13,725 bases of DNA, taken from contig CAMSEX010000022.1 in NCBI GenBank assembly GCA_947057875.1, positions 1-13,725 on the forward strand, given 5' to 3'. A program made the position numbers and the translations under genes. This stretch comes from an uncultured Clostridium sp. GTDB lineage: Bacteria; Bacillota; Clostridia; TANB77; CAG-508. Below the pieces are notes generated by a model. The model was given only the letters and a program-made list of their open reading frames with translations, made no database searches and was not told where the DNA came from. This document shows, piece after piece, positions 6,998 to 13,725 of the stretch; within the stretch, counting starts at the first letter, position 1; each line of letters starts with the position of its first letter.

Positions 6998-7819
6998 TTA
7001 TGTCACACACATAAAATTAATATTTCCTTGATTTGCTAGAATCTTCTCGAGTACCTTTGCAACTCCATTTTCATCATTAGAAGTTGTAATAAAGTCAGCC
7101 ACTTCCTTAACATTCTCTGTTGCATTTCCCATGGCAACGCCTAGTCCCGCAATTTTTATCATAGAAATATCATTAATTTTGTCTCCAATCGCAACCGTAT
7201 CTTTTAAATCGATTTTCAAAAATTTGCACAAACCTGACATCGCATTTCCCTTAGAAACTGTCGGGTTGTTTACATGAATGGCATGCATAACTTTTCCATT
7301 CACTTCCCAAATAAATTGATTAATCACACAAAAACATGTTTTTTCCTGTACGTATTTTTTCAAATTTTCCATTTGTTCCAAATTCTCTGAGCACATTGAA
7401 ATCTGAATCACTTTATTTTTCTCCAAAAAATCATGAATTCCTTCTGTCAATTCTACTTCATAATCTTCCAAATATTCTGGTTGATTGACTGCTCTTGACA
7501 AACCAAAATCAAATTTAATAACCACATTTTCCTGCTGCGCTATTTTATATAATTCCGCACAAACTTCAGGCTCCATTTCTGACTGATAAATTGCCTCTCT
7601 TTTCTCACAATCGTAAATATCTGCCCCATTGCTATTGATAATATAACGACTCGAAACACTTTGAAATTTCTTAGAGGCCATACGCGACCTACCAGAAATC
7701 ATGAAAACTTGAACTCCATTTTTCTTTGCTTTTTCAATTGCATTTTGAGTTTCTTTTGTCATTCTTTTCTCGCTATTTAATAAGGTTTTATCAATGTCAA
7801 TAAAAACTGCTTTTACCAT
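6998..7819 (-). CDS. Cof-type HAD-IIB family phosphatase
   Basis: A cytoplasmic haloacid-dehalogenase-superfamily phosphatase of 273 residues, the usual length of the Cof/YidA group that dephosphorylates sugar phosphates, flavin-pathway intermediates or similar small molecules; the substrate cannot be read from sequence. All four motifs are present: motif I DIDKTL (nucleophile Asp8, acid/base Asp10; Lys11 replaces the usual Gly), motif II ISGR (41-44), motif III Lys190 in VSKGNAM, and motif IV GDKINDISM (212-220). The C2B cap lies between motifs II and III. ATG at 7819 has GGAGG four bases upstream and sits 11 bases after the flavodiiron stop, so the two genes are probably one operon. No in-frame CGG and no frame break. 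Confidence 0.9.
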   Translation of the reverse strand: MVKAVFIDIDKTLLNSEKRMTKETQNAIEKAKKNGVQVFMISGRSRMASKKFQSVSSRYIINSNGADIYDCEKREAIYQSEMEPEVCAELYKIAQQENVVIKFDFGLSRAVNQPEYLEDYEVELTEGIHDFLEKNKVIQISMCSENLEQMENLKKYVQEKTCFCVINQFIWEVNGKVMHAIHVNNPTVSKGNAMSGLCKFLKIDLKDTVAIGDKINDISMIKIAGLGVAMGNATENVKEVADFITTSNDENGVAKVLEKILANQGNINFMCVT

Positions 7820-7830
7820 ATTTCCTCCGC

Positions 7831-9001
7831 TTATTTACTCAAAATTTCTTCTGCTAATTCTTCCATTTTAGCTCTAGAATTTTTATTTAATTTTGAGCGA
7901 ATTGTAACTACATTTTCACACAAATTTATTTTTTTCATATTCGTCAAAATATCCTTCATACACTTTCCTGCAAGTGGCGCCCAAGTTCCATTTTCTATCA
8001 ATCCTATGGTACGATTTTGATAATTTTTTTCTTCCAACTGACGCAAAAAATATTCCATTGGTGGAAACAATTTTGCATCATAAGTGGCAGATGCTAAAAT
8101 CATTTTATCATAATGAAAAGCATTTGCAATCACTTCATGAAAATCATCTCTTGCCAAGTCAAAAATTACCACTTTTTCGATTCCTTTTTTCTGTAATATT
8201 TTTCCCAATTCTTTGGCTGCGTTTGCTGTATTTCCATGAATCGAAGCATACGCAATTACGACCCCTTTTTCCTCTGGTTGATAACTACTCCAAGTAGCAT
8301 ATTTTCCAATATAATATTCTAAGTTTTCTTTCAAAATTGGACCATGCAATGGGCAAATTATTTTTACATCTAATGTCTCTAATTTTTTTAACAACATTTG
8401 AACTTGTACACCATATTTTCCGAACAATATTGATGTAATATCTACGTGCTTCGTCTTCCCAATTTTCGTCTATATCTAGGCTTCCAAATTTGCCAAATCC
8501 ATCTGCTGAAAATAGAATTTTTTCTGTCTTTTCATAAGTTACCATGACTTCTGGCCAATGCACCATTGGCGCCATAAAAAATTGCAAAGTGTGTGTTCCA
8601 AGACAAATTTCGTCCCCTTCTTTTACAACAATTTTTCGATTATCCAAGTCTAAAATTTCAAAAAATTGTGGCAAAAAGGCAAATGTTTTATCATTCCCAA
8701 TTAGCTTCATTTGTGGATATTTTTGTGTCAACACTTCTATGTTGTAAGCATGGTCCGGTTCCAAGTGAGAAATGACCAAATAATCTGGTATTTTTCCCTC
8801 TAAAGTATTTTCTAAATTCTGCAACCATTCTTTCGTTTTTCGCTTATCAATCGTATCCATAATAACTGTTTTTTCGTCTTTTATGATGTAGGAATTATAG
8901 GAAATTCCATTTGGCACTTTATACTGACTTTCAAATAAATCAATATCTTTATCGTCTGCTCCAATATAAAAAATGTTTTCTGTAATTTGATTTTTAGGCA
9001 T
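7831..9001 (-). CDS. fprA: Flavodiiron protein (FprA, A-type flavoprotein), encoded in two frames joined by a +1 shift
   Basis: Flavodiiron proteins reduce O2 to water, or NO to N2O, at a non-haem di-iron site fed by FMN, protecting anaerobes. Joined across a +1 shift near 8422 the product is 389 residues, the normal class A length. The N-terminal metallo-beta-lactamase-like domain has iron ligands His79, Glu81, Asp83 and His84 in SHLEPDH, His148 in MVHWPE, Asp167 in FSADGFG and, after the shift, His219 in CPLHGP. The C-terminal flavodoxin domain starts at about 242 with the FMN loop YASIHGNTA. Frame 0 alone runs 45 further unrelated codons to a stop at 8285 and lacks His219 and the whole flavodoxin domain, so it could not work. 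ATG at 9001 follows GGAG by eight bases. No rubredoxin extension is present. It is followed by the HAD gene. Confidence 0.9.
8419..8425 (-). other. +1 frameshift site GUU-CGG-A in the flavodiiron gene
   Basis: The coding strand reads AAT ATT GTT CGG AAA ATA TGG in frame 0 (Asn-Ile-Val-Arg-Lys-Ile-Trp). Skipping one base gives GTT GGA AAA TAT GGT (Val-Gly-Lys-Tyr-Gly), the conserved NIVGKYG motif between the di-iron ligands Asp167 and His219. The protein-homology crossover falls exactly at codon 194, the only in-frame CGG of the gene. Confidence 0.88.
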
Positions 9002-9026
9002 TTCAATTTCTCCTTTTTATCGAATC

Positions 9027-9040
9027 ATTTTTATAAAAAT
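9027..9040. repeat. AT-only 14-base palindrome upstream of the flavodiiron gene
   Basis: ATTTTTATAAAAAT is a perfect palindrome centred about 32 bases upstream of the flavodiiron start codon, in the 68-base gap after the amidase. A possible promoter, TTGATT with TACGAT 17 bases downstream, sits just upstream of it on the minus strand. Its position fits an operator for a redox or metal regulator, but AT-only palindromes arise easily by chance here and no known box is matched. Confidence 0.25.
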
Positions 9041-9069
9041 ATCGTATCATATTGTCCTCAAAAAATCAA

Positions 9070-9721
9070 TTATTTTTCCAAATTTTCAACAATTCCTTCT
9101 GCAATTGCTTTTGCATATTGTTCTGCATTTTTATCCCACAATTCGTTATCTTTTTTGTTACTAATAAATCCCAATTCTATCAGGCAACTTGGCATTTTTG
9201 TATTTTTATTCACAAAATAATCAGCTTCGCCATTCTCACTTGTTCCAGTCTTTACTCCACGATTAGTTTGAATGCCAACTTGATCTATTTTTTCCAAAAT
9301 CGAACTAGCTAATTTCGAGCTTTTTTCTTCTTTCTCATTTGAAATCCAAACTTCAACACCATCTCCACTTTCTGCACTATTTCTGTGAATGGAAACAAAC
9401 AAATCCGCCATTATCCAATTTGCTTTCTTGCATCTATCTTGCAATGTAACAAATTCATCTTCGTCTCTTGTCATAATCACGTTTATACCTTGCTTTTCTA
9501 ACTCACTTTTTATTTTCAAAGCTATTTCCAGCGTATCATCTTTCTCATATCTTTTTCCACTGCTTGAAATACTACCGAGCATCTTTTCCTCCATGCCCTG
9601 CATCTATGCAAACCAGTGGTTTTTGAAACCTTATACCAACTATAATTCCTAATATAATTACCAGCATTACCAGAAGAATAAACTTCCATTTGCTTTTCTT
9701 ACATTTCTTTTTTTCCTTCAT
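9070..9721 (-). CDS. Membrane-anchored N-acetylmuramoyl-L-alanine amidase (Amidase_3, CwlD-like), two frames joined by a +1 shift
   Basis: A zinc amidase that cleaves the bond between MurNAc and the stem peptide. Joined across a +1 shift near 9577 the product is 216 residues: basic N-terminus, one membrane helix (about 12-30) acting as signal anchor, then an Amidase_3 domain outside the membrane. Zinc ligands are His43 in CIDAGHGGKDA, Glu59 in RYEKDD and His112 in VSIHRN (usually SIHAN); catalytic Glu182 lies in LIELGFISN. Frame 0 reads 49 codons and hits CGG TAG at 9577-9572, so without the shift only a membrane peptide is made. ATG at 9721 follows GAGGGAG closely and lies eight bases after the histidine kinase stop, making it the third gene of the two-component operon. 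An ATG in the shifted frame at 9582, preceded by GGAGG, could start a shorter product, but that would lack His43. Confidence 0.88.
9574..9580 (-). other. +1 frameshift site GCU-CGG-U in the amidase gene
   Basis: Frame 0 reads GGA AAA GAT GCT CGG TAG (Gly-Lys-Asp-Ala-Arg-stop). Skipping one base gives GCT GGT AGT ATT (Ala-Gly-Ser-Ile), restoring the Amidase_3 signature GHGGxDxG. An internal GGAGG lies ten bases upstream, encoded by the Gly-Gly of GHGGK. It resembles a stimulatory Shine-Dalgarno, but its spacing differs from prfB and the other two sites lack one. Confidence 0.87.
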
Positions 9722-9729
9722 AACTCCCT

Positions 9730-11835
9730 CTATTTTTCTAGGTTAAAACAAACTTCAACTTTAAACAAATCTCCATCAATTTTTATATTCAATTCCCCAT
9801 TTTGGATTTCAGCCAAACTTTTGGAAATAGAAAGTCCGAGACCACTTCCTTCCATGGTTCTCGATTTGTCCCCACGCACAAAACGCTGCATTAGCTCATC
9901 TTCCGAAATATTGAGTGTGTCTTTGGAAATGTTCTTTGTATCAATATACACCTTTTCACCTTTTTTTGCAATATCAATATAAACTCTCGAATGTTCCATA
10001 CTATATTTGGCAACATTACTAAAAATATTTTCCACAATTCTATACATATAGCGATTATCCGCATAAATGAAAATTTCTTCGCTTTCAAATTTCGTAATAA
10101 TTTGCAAATTACTTGTTTTAAATTTATCTTCAAACTCACCAATTGCTTGTTTCATCAGTTGCACAATATTGATTTTCTCCATTTTTAGTTTCACATTTCC
10201 TGAAGACGCTTTAGAGGCTTCAATTAAGTCTTCTGTCAACTTTTTTAAACGTTGCGATTTATTGTCTAAAATACCAATATATTCCTTGGCTTTGTCGTTT
10301 TTGATTTCCTCTTTTTTGAGCAAATCAACATAATTAATAATAGAAGTCAACGGCGTTTTAATATCATGTGAAACGTTGGTAATTAGCTCTGCTTTCATTC
10401 TCTCGCTTTTTAGCTGCTCTTGAATGGCATTTTCAAATCCATTAGAAATATCATTAATATACAAAATCGAGTTTTGAAATTCTGATGTAAAATTTTCCGC
10501 TTTCAAATCTTCTGGATGAGCGCCCTCATACATTCCCTTTAGATGTTGTTCCACTTTAGCAAAATCACGAATTCTTTGTGCTATTTTAGAAAACAAATAA
10601 ATTCCTAAAACACAGGCAAGCAAAAATCCAACTCCTTGCATTATTGCCATTAGAATAATTGAAACAACAAGATAACCAATCATTGCAAATATTAACCTCT
10701 TTACCAAATCCATACCTGCTGTCGATTTATCAAACCAAATTCCAAAAACATTTTTTATTTTCTGGCAAATCTTCACAAACCACATTACGCATATATAGAG
10801 CAATGTCGATTTTATCAGCATTCTTGCTTTGATTCTTTTGACTGTCGTGTGAAAAAGAACGGCACATATGATATAGGCTACACAATAAACAGAAATCAAC
10901 ATTGACACAAACATATCTGTATGTTTTGGAATATTTATCATGGCTGCACACATTGCAAAAGCAAACATCGCAACTGTCCATATAATTTCGTATGGAATTT
11001 TATCAAAATCATTCATGTCAATTTCGCCCTCTTTTTTAGTGCGACCAATTACAATCACTAAATAGAAAAACATCAGCAAAAGTAGTACTATTCCAATTGG
11101 TAAAATCAAATGAATATTTCCTGCTAAGTTTTGATAATTCTTCATTAACTCACGAACAACTATCAAATCTGTGTTATATACTAGTTCTTCTTTGTAAGAA
11201 CTGTAAATGGCAAAATCTTGAATGGTTGTATTGATATACTTGCGTGCAGGAATTCGGCTTTCTTCTATGTCATTATCACTTTCTTCCCCATAATAACGAT
11301 ATGCCGTTTCTTTTTCTTCTATTGTATAGTAGGTGTTTTCAAAATCATCATAATATTTTAAAGCTTTCTTTAAAATTATTTCAGAATCTGCTTCTATATT
11401 TCCTGCCAAAATATTTGCTTTTTTGGCATTTTCTTGAGATGCAATATAATTTTTAATTTTTTCAATGGTATTCGTTTCCATTGTCAATTCTACATTAGTC
11501 AGTGCTTTATTTTGATAACAAATCAAAATATAATGGTCTTGAATATTACTATCTATATAATAATTAGAATCTTCTTCATTCATATAGAAAATCTGTATTT
11601 CGCCATCATAAGTAATGGGAAAAACCTCATTATTATAAATCAGTTGATTGGCATAACTCGATAAAGTTGACATATAATTTGACACAAAATTATTCGTTTG
11701 AAAATACTGAGACTGATTCAGATAAAAATTTTCGTCATCTTGAAAGAACTTCGCTAAAGTAGACAGACTTATCACAGCCACAATTACTGGAACTAATACA
11801 TATACAACCATCATAAAAATTTTATTTTTTTTCAT
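9730..11835 (-). CDS. Membrane sensor histidine kinase
   Basis: Partner kinase of the response regulator upstream. The 701 residues comprise an N-terminal membrane helix (about 7-29), an extracytoplasmic region of about 210 residues that should be the sensor, then a cluster of membrane helices (about 241-264, 283-303, 308-329, 343-358, 380-417). The cytoplasmic part has HisKA with the phospho-acceptor His490 in NVSHDIKTPLTS and HATPase_c with N-box ENIFSNVAKYS (602-612, Asn607) and G-box GSGLGLS (663-669). The extracellular region matches nothing I recognise, so the signal is unknown; the amidase encoded eight bases downstream suggests a cell-envelope stimulus. ATG at 11835 follows AAAGGAGAG and lies 14 bases after the regulator stop. 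No in-frame CGG was seen. Confidence 0.92.
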   Translation of the reverse strand: MKKNKIFMMVVYVLVPVIVAVISLSTLAKFFQDDENFYLNQSQYFQTNNFVSNYMSTLSSYANQLIYNNEVFPITYDGEIQIFYMNEEDSNYYIDSNIQDHYILICYQNKALTNVELTMETNTIEKIKNYIASQENAKKANILAGNIEADSEIILKKALKYYDDFENTYYTIEEKETAYRYYGEESDNDIEESRIPARKYINTTIQDFAIYSSYKEELVYNTDLIVVRELMKNYQNLAGNIHLILPIGIVLLLLMFFYLVIVIGRTKKEGEIDMNDFDKIPYEIIWTVAMFAFAMCAAMINIPKHTDMFVSMLISVYCVAYIICAVLFHTTVKRIKARMLIKSTLLYICVMWFVKICQKIKNVFGIWFDKSTAGMDLVKRLIFAMIGYLVVSIILMAIMQGVGFLLACVLGIYLFSKIAQRIRDFAKVEQHLKGMYEGAHPEDLKAENFTSEFQNSILYINDISNGFENAIQEQLKSERMKAELITNVSHDIKTPLTSIINYVDLLKKEEIKNDKAKEYIGILDNKSQRLKKLTEDLIEASKASSGNVKLKMEKINIVQLMKQAIGEFEDKFKTSNLQIITKFESEEIFIYADNRYMYRIVENIFSNVAKYSMEHSRVYIDIAKKGEKVYIDTKNISKDTLNISEDELMQRFVRGDKSRTMEGSGLGLSISKSLAEIQNGELNIKIDGDLFKVEVCFNLEK

Positions 11836-11849
11836 TTACAAACTCTCCT

Positions 11850-12542
11850 TTAAATTTTTTCAATTTTATAACCAATTCCCCAAATCACTTTCAAATATTT
11901 AGGATTTTTGGAGTCAATTTCTATTTTTTCGCGAATATGACGAATATGAACCGCAATCACATTTTCATTTCCATACAAAAATTCTTCATTCCAAACATTT
12001 TGATAAATTTGTTCAATGGAATATACTTTTCCTTCGTTTTTTATTAAAAATCGTAAAATGTTATATTCTGTAGGTGTGAGTTTGATTTCATTTCCATCTA
12101 CTGTAACTTTTTTCAAATCATCATCCAAAATTAACTCGCCAGTTTGGAAAATATTTTCAGTAGTTTCTATTGTTCCAAGTTTTGTATATCTTCTCATACA
12201 GGAATTTACTCTAGCAATAAGTTCTAGCGAATTAAATGGTTTAGTAACATAATCGTCAGCCCCCATATTTAAACCTTCAATTTTATCTTCATCTTCCGAT
12301 TTTGCTGATAGCATAATCACTGGTAAAGCTTTTTCCTTCCTAATTTGCACCAAAGTTTCTATGCCATCTAATTTAGGCATCATAATGTCTAAAATAATGA
12401 GGTGCACCATATTCCTCTCCAAAATCTCCAGAGCCTGCCTACCATTATACGCTTTCAAAATGTTGTATCCTTCCTTACCAAGATAAATTTCAATTGCTTG
12501 CACAATTTCTTTATCATCATCACAAACTAAAATATTGTACAT
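11850..12542 (-). CDS. OmpR/PhoB-family response regulator
   Basis: A 230-residue DNA-binding regulator phosphorylated by the adjacent kinase. The receiver domain (1-115) has the acidic pocket CDDD (7-10), phospho-acceptor Asp52 in LILDIMMPKLDG, Ser79 and Lys101 in YVTKPF. The C-terminal winged helix (about 131-228) includes LTPTEYNILRFL, ENVIAVHIRHIREKI and KVIWGIGYKI. Overall it resembles the VanR/VncR-type regulators of Gram-positive envelope-stress systems, without proving that role. ATG at 12542 follows GGGGCGGAGAG. It is the first gene of the regulator-kinase-amidase operon and has its own promoter with an inverted repeat at the -35 region, suggesting autoregulation. Confidence 0.94.
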   Translation of the reverse strand: MYNILVCDDDKEIVQAIEIYLGKEGYNILKAYNGRQALEILERNMVHLIILDIMMPKLDGIETLVQIRKEKALPVIMLSAKSEDEDKIEGLNMGADDYVTKPFNSLELIARVNSCMRRYTKLGTIETTENIFQTGELILDDDLKKVTVDGNEIKLTPTEYNILRFLIKNEGKVYSIEQIYQNVWNEEFLYGNENVIAVHIRHIREKIEIDSKNPKYLKVIWGIGYKIEKI

Positions 12543-12575
12543 TCTCTCCGCCCCTTTTTATTTTTTGTTTATTCT

Positions 12576-12584
12576 ATTATACCA
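12576..12584 (-). promoter_or_regulatory. Extended -10 promoter of the two-component operon
   Basis: TATAAT (12581-12576) is preceded by TGG (12584-12582), the extended -10 form TGnTATAAT. No good -35 hexamer is found at 16-18 bases, as is common with extended -10 promoters and with promoters activated by OmpR-type regulators. Transcription would begin near 12569, giving a leader of about 27 bases. Confidence 0.65.
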
Positions 12585-12592
12585 TGAAATTG

Positions 12593-12620
12593 CTCAAGAA
12601 AAAATAAAGATTTTCTTAAG
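12593..12620. repeat. Inverted repeat upstream of the regulator promoter, candidate operator
   Basis: CTCAAGAAAA (12593-12602) and TTTTCTTAAG (12611-12620) are ten-base arms differing at one position, separated by eight bases. On the minus strand the pair sits immediately upstream of the extended -10 element, covering the place of a -35 box. This is where an OmpR-type regulator would bind to control its own operon; OmpR-family sites are more often direct repeats, so this is only a candidate. Confidence 0.35.
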
Positions 12621-12642
12621 ATTGCATTTTTTGAAAAATAAT

Positions 12643-12668
12643 AAAACCCAGAAAAATTTCTGGATTTT
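12643..12668 (-). terminator. Rho-independent terminator after the comF gene
   Basis: On the minus strand the sequence folds into a 12-base-pair stem, AAAATCCAGAAA and TTTCTGGGTTTT, with a two-base loop and one G-U pair, followed by ATTATTTTT. It begins four bases after the comF stop. It separates the rplT-comF unit from the two-component operon. Confidence 0.85.
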
Positions 12669-12671
12669 ATA

Positions 12672-13313
12672 TTAGTCTTTCGCCAAAACTACCACTAAAA
12701 TTTCTGTTGCTCCTGCCTCTTTCAATACTCGGCTACACTCTTGAGATGTCGCACCCGTTGTATAAATATCATCTAGCAAAATAATTTTCTTACCTTCCAC
12801 TTCAATATCTTTTCTTACAAAAAACACGTGCTGAATATTACTTTGTCTTGCCTTTGCTCCCAACTTACTTTGCGTGACTGTATTGACTACTTTTAATAAA
12901 ATATCATTTCTTGCAGGAATTTGCAAAATTTTGGAAAGCTCATTTGTTACCAATTCTGTTTGATTATAGCCTCTTTTTTGCATTTTTCTCACATGCATTG
13001 GCACTGGAATAATGCAATCATATTGTTGCAAAAGACTTCGGTTTTCTTCATTTTTCGCAATCATCTGTGCAAAAAAATGATTCAAATATGCCTGATTCGA
13101 AAATTTATAACGCAGAACCAACTTTCGTACTAAACTTTCATATTGAAAAATATACAATAATTTCTCATATTTTTTATACTCTATTTGCACAACACAGGAT
13201 TTTTCCAATCTCTCTACTCGCTTTTGGCAATTGGGACATAACCAATTTTTATCTATTTTTCCACAAACACTACACACTGGTGGAAACAAAAAATTAAGGA
13301 CAAATTCAAGCAT
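12672..13313 (-). CDS. comF: ComF family protein (phosphoribosyltransferase-like)
   Basis: ComF-family proteins combine an N-terminal zinc ribbon with a type I phosphoribosyltransferase-like domain and are linked to DNA uptake in competence; the molecular activity is not well defined. The 213-residue protein has the start LFPPVCSVCG with a four-cysteine ribbon (Cys14, 17, 26, 29), the central VPMHVRKMQKRGYNQTELV (104-122) and the PRPP-type loop LLDDIYTTGAT (179-189). I place the start at ATG 13313, behind AAGGAGGTG at 13332-13324. An upstream in-frame TTG at 13349 would put this strong RBS inside the gene. It follows rplT by 57 bases and ends at the terminator. No comFA helicase gene is adjacent in the window. 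Confidence 0.88.
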   Translation of the reverse strand: MLEFVLNFLFPPVCSVCGKIDKNWLCPNCQKRVERLEKSCVVQIEYKKYEKLLYIFQYESLVRKLVLRYKFSNQAYLNHFFAQMIAKNEENRSLLQQYDCIIPVPMHVRKMQKRGYNQTELVTNELSKILQIPARNDILLKVVNTVTQSKLGAKARQSNIQHVFFVRKDIEVEGKKIILLDDIYTTGATSQECSRVLKEAGATEILVVVLAKD

Positions 13314-13370
13314 GCTAAATAAACACCTCCTTGACTTTGCCCCCAGCAATCCATATAAACTTTTACAAAT

Positions 13371-13721
13371 TTATGCTTTTTGCGCAATTTTTGCAATCTC
13401 TGCAAACGCTTTTGGATCAGACACTGCAATCTCTGCTAACATTTTTCTATTTACTACAACATTAGCTTTTTTCAAACCTGCAATCAATTTACTATACGTT
13501 AAACCATTCATTCTTGCAGCAGCATTAATACGCGTAATCCATAATTTTCTAAAATTAGATTTTCTATCTTTTCTTCCTACATAAGCATACATTCCAGACT
13601 TCATAACAGCTTGTTTTGCCATTCTATATCTGTAATGTTTTGCTCCAAAATAACCTTTTGCTTGTTTTAAAACTTTTTTATGTCTTGCTCTTGTTGTTCT
13701 AGCTGTTTTTACTCTTGCCAT
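13371..13721 (-). CDS. rplT: 50S ribosomal protein L20
   Basis: L20 binds 23S rRNA early and is required for assembly of the large subunit. The 116-residue protein is full length for the family, strongly basic at the N-terminus (ARVKTARTTRARHKKVLKQA) and carries the conserved NFRKLWITRINAAAR (56-70) and LTYSKLIAGLKKA (74-86). The window ends four bases upstream of the start codon, so the RBS and the usual upstream partners infC and rpmI are not visible. Its many arginines are encoded without CGG. Confidence 0.97.
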   Translation of the reverse strand: MARVKTARTTRARHKKVLKQAKGYFGAKHYRYRMAKQAVMKSGMYAYVGRKDRKSNFRKLWITRINAAARMNGLTYSKLIAGLKKANVVVNRKMLAEIAVSDPKAFAEIAKIAQKA

Positions 13722-13725
13722 TTTT

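Noticed and set aside
8410..8425. -1 slippage on the A-run GGAAAATAT in the flavodiiron gene
   Set aside because: The required change is +1 (or -2), the family sequence resumes before the A-run with Gly-Lys-Tyr, and the other two sites have no comparable run.
9572..9577. Pyrrolysine or other UAG read-through at CGG TAG in the amidase
   Set aside because: The downstream sequence is in a different frame, so reading through UAG would not restore the amidase; only a +1 shift does. UAG also serves as the ordinary stop of murB and the kinase.
5681..9603. Separate second proteins made by internal initiation at the frameshift points
   Set aside because: ATG or TTG starts occur near each junction, and the amidase one has a good GGAGG, but each half alone lacks essential catalytic residues. 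Internal starts may exist but do not explain conservation of the first halves.
5681..9721. Three unrelated pseudogenes or sequencing errors
   Set aside because: Not excluded, but considered less likely: each gene has exactly one lesion, always an extra C before a conserved GGN codon creating the only in-frame CGG, with no other stops or motif losses.
13314..13370. Terminator between rplT and comF
   Set aside because: Only a weak AT-only pairing with a bulge is visible and no U-tract follows; the two genes may be cotranscribed.
755..13584. Numerous plus-strand open frames of 60-117 codons throughout
   Set aside because: All lie antisense to clear minus-strand genes, have phenylalanine/leucine/serine-rich translations typical of reversed AT-rich coding sequence, and match no family.

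Overview
The window is the end of a contig from a low-G+C, anaerobic, probably spore-forming Bacillota (Clostridia-like) bacterium. The evidence is the AT-rich sequence, the low-G+C-type gene set (SpoIIP, ComF-family protein, YvcK, MurB, OmpR-type two-component pair), an oxygen-scavenging flavodiiron protein and strong Shine-Dalgarno sites. All 13 genes lie on the minus strand, so transcription runs from high to low coordinates. Bases 1-46 are not genomic: they are Illumina library adapter, so the contig end and the last gene (birA) are truncated artificially.

In transcription order: rplT (ribosomal protein L20) and a comF-family gene, then a strong terminator. Next comes a promoter driving a response regulator, a large membrane histidine kinase and a membrane-anchored N-acetylmuramoyl-L-alanine amidase. 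Then come a flavodiiron protein plus a Cof-type HAD phosphatase; spoIIP behind its own promoter and a hairpin that covers its ribosome-binding site; a prepilin-like protein, murB and yvcK; and a GH133-type glycogen debranching enzyme and biotin-protein ligase. Peptidoglycan synthesis and remodelling recur (MurB, YvcK/GlmR, amidase, SpoIIP). There are no RNA genes, CRISPR arrays or insertion sequences, and no gene-free stretch over 300 bases.

The outstanding observation is that three separate genes (amidase, flavodiiron protein, spoIIP) are each broken by a +1 frameshift at the same kind of site, NNU-CGG-W. Skipping one base restores a full-length protein with all catalytic motifs, and each time the next codon is a conserved glycine (GGA or GGU). 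A by-eye scan of about 4,370 codons found in-frame CGG only at these three places, whereas CGU, CGC and CGA are used as ordinary arginine codons. The simplest biological reading is that CGG has no decoding tRNA in this organism and acts as a +1 frameshift signal, or that CGGN is read as a quadruplet. Sequencing error or gene decay would have to hit the same motif three times. I know of no described bacterial system of this kind.
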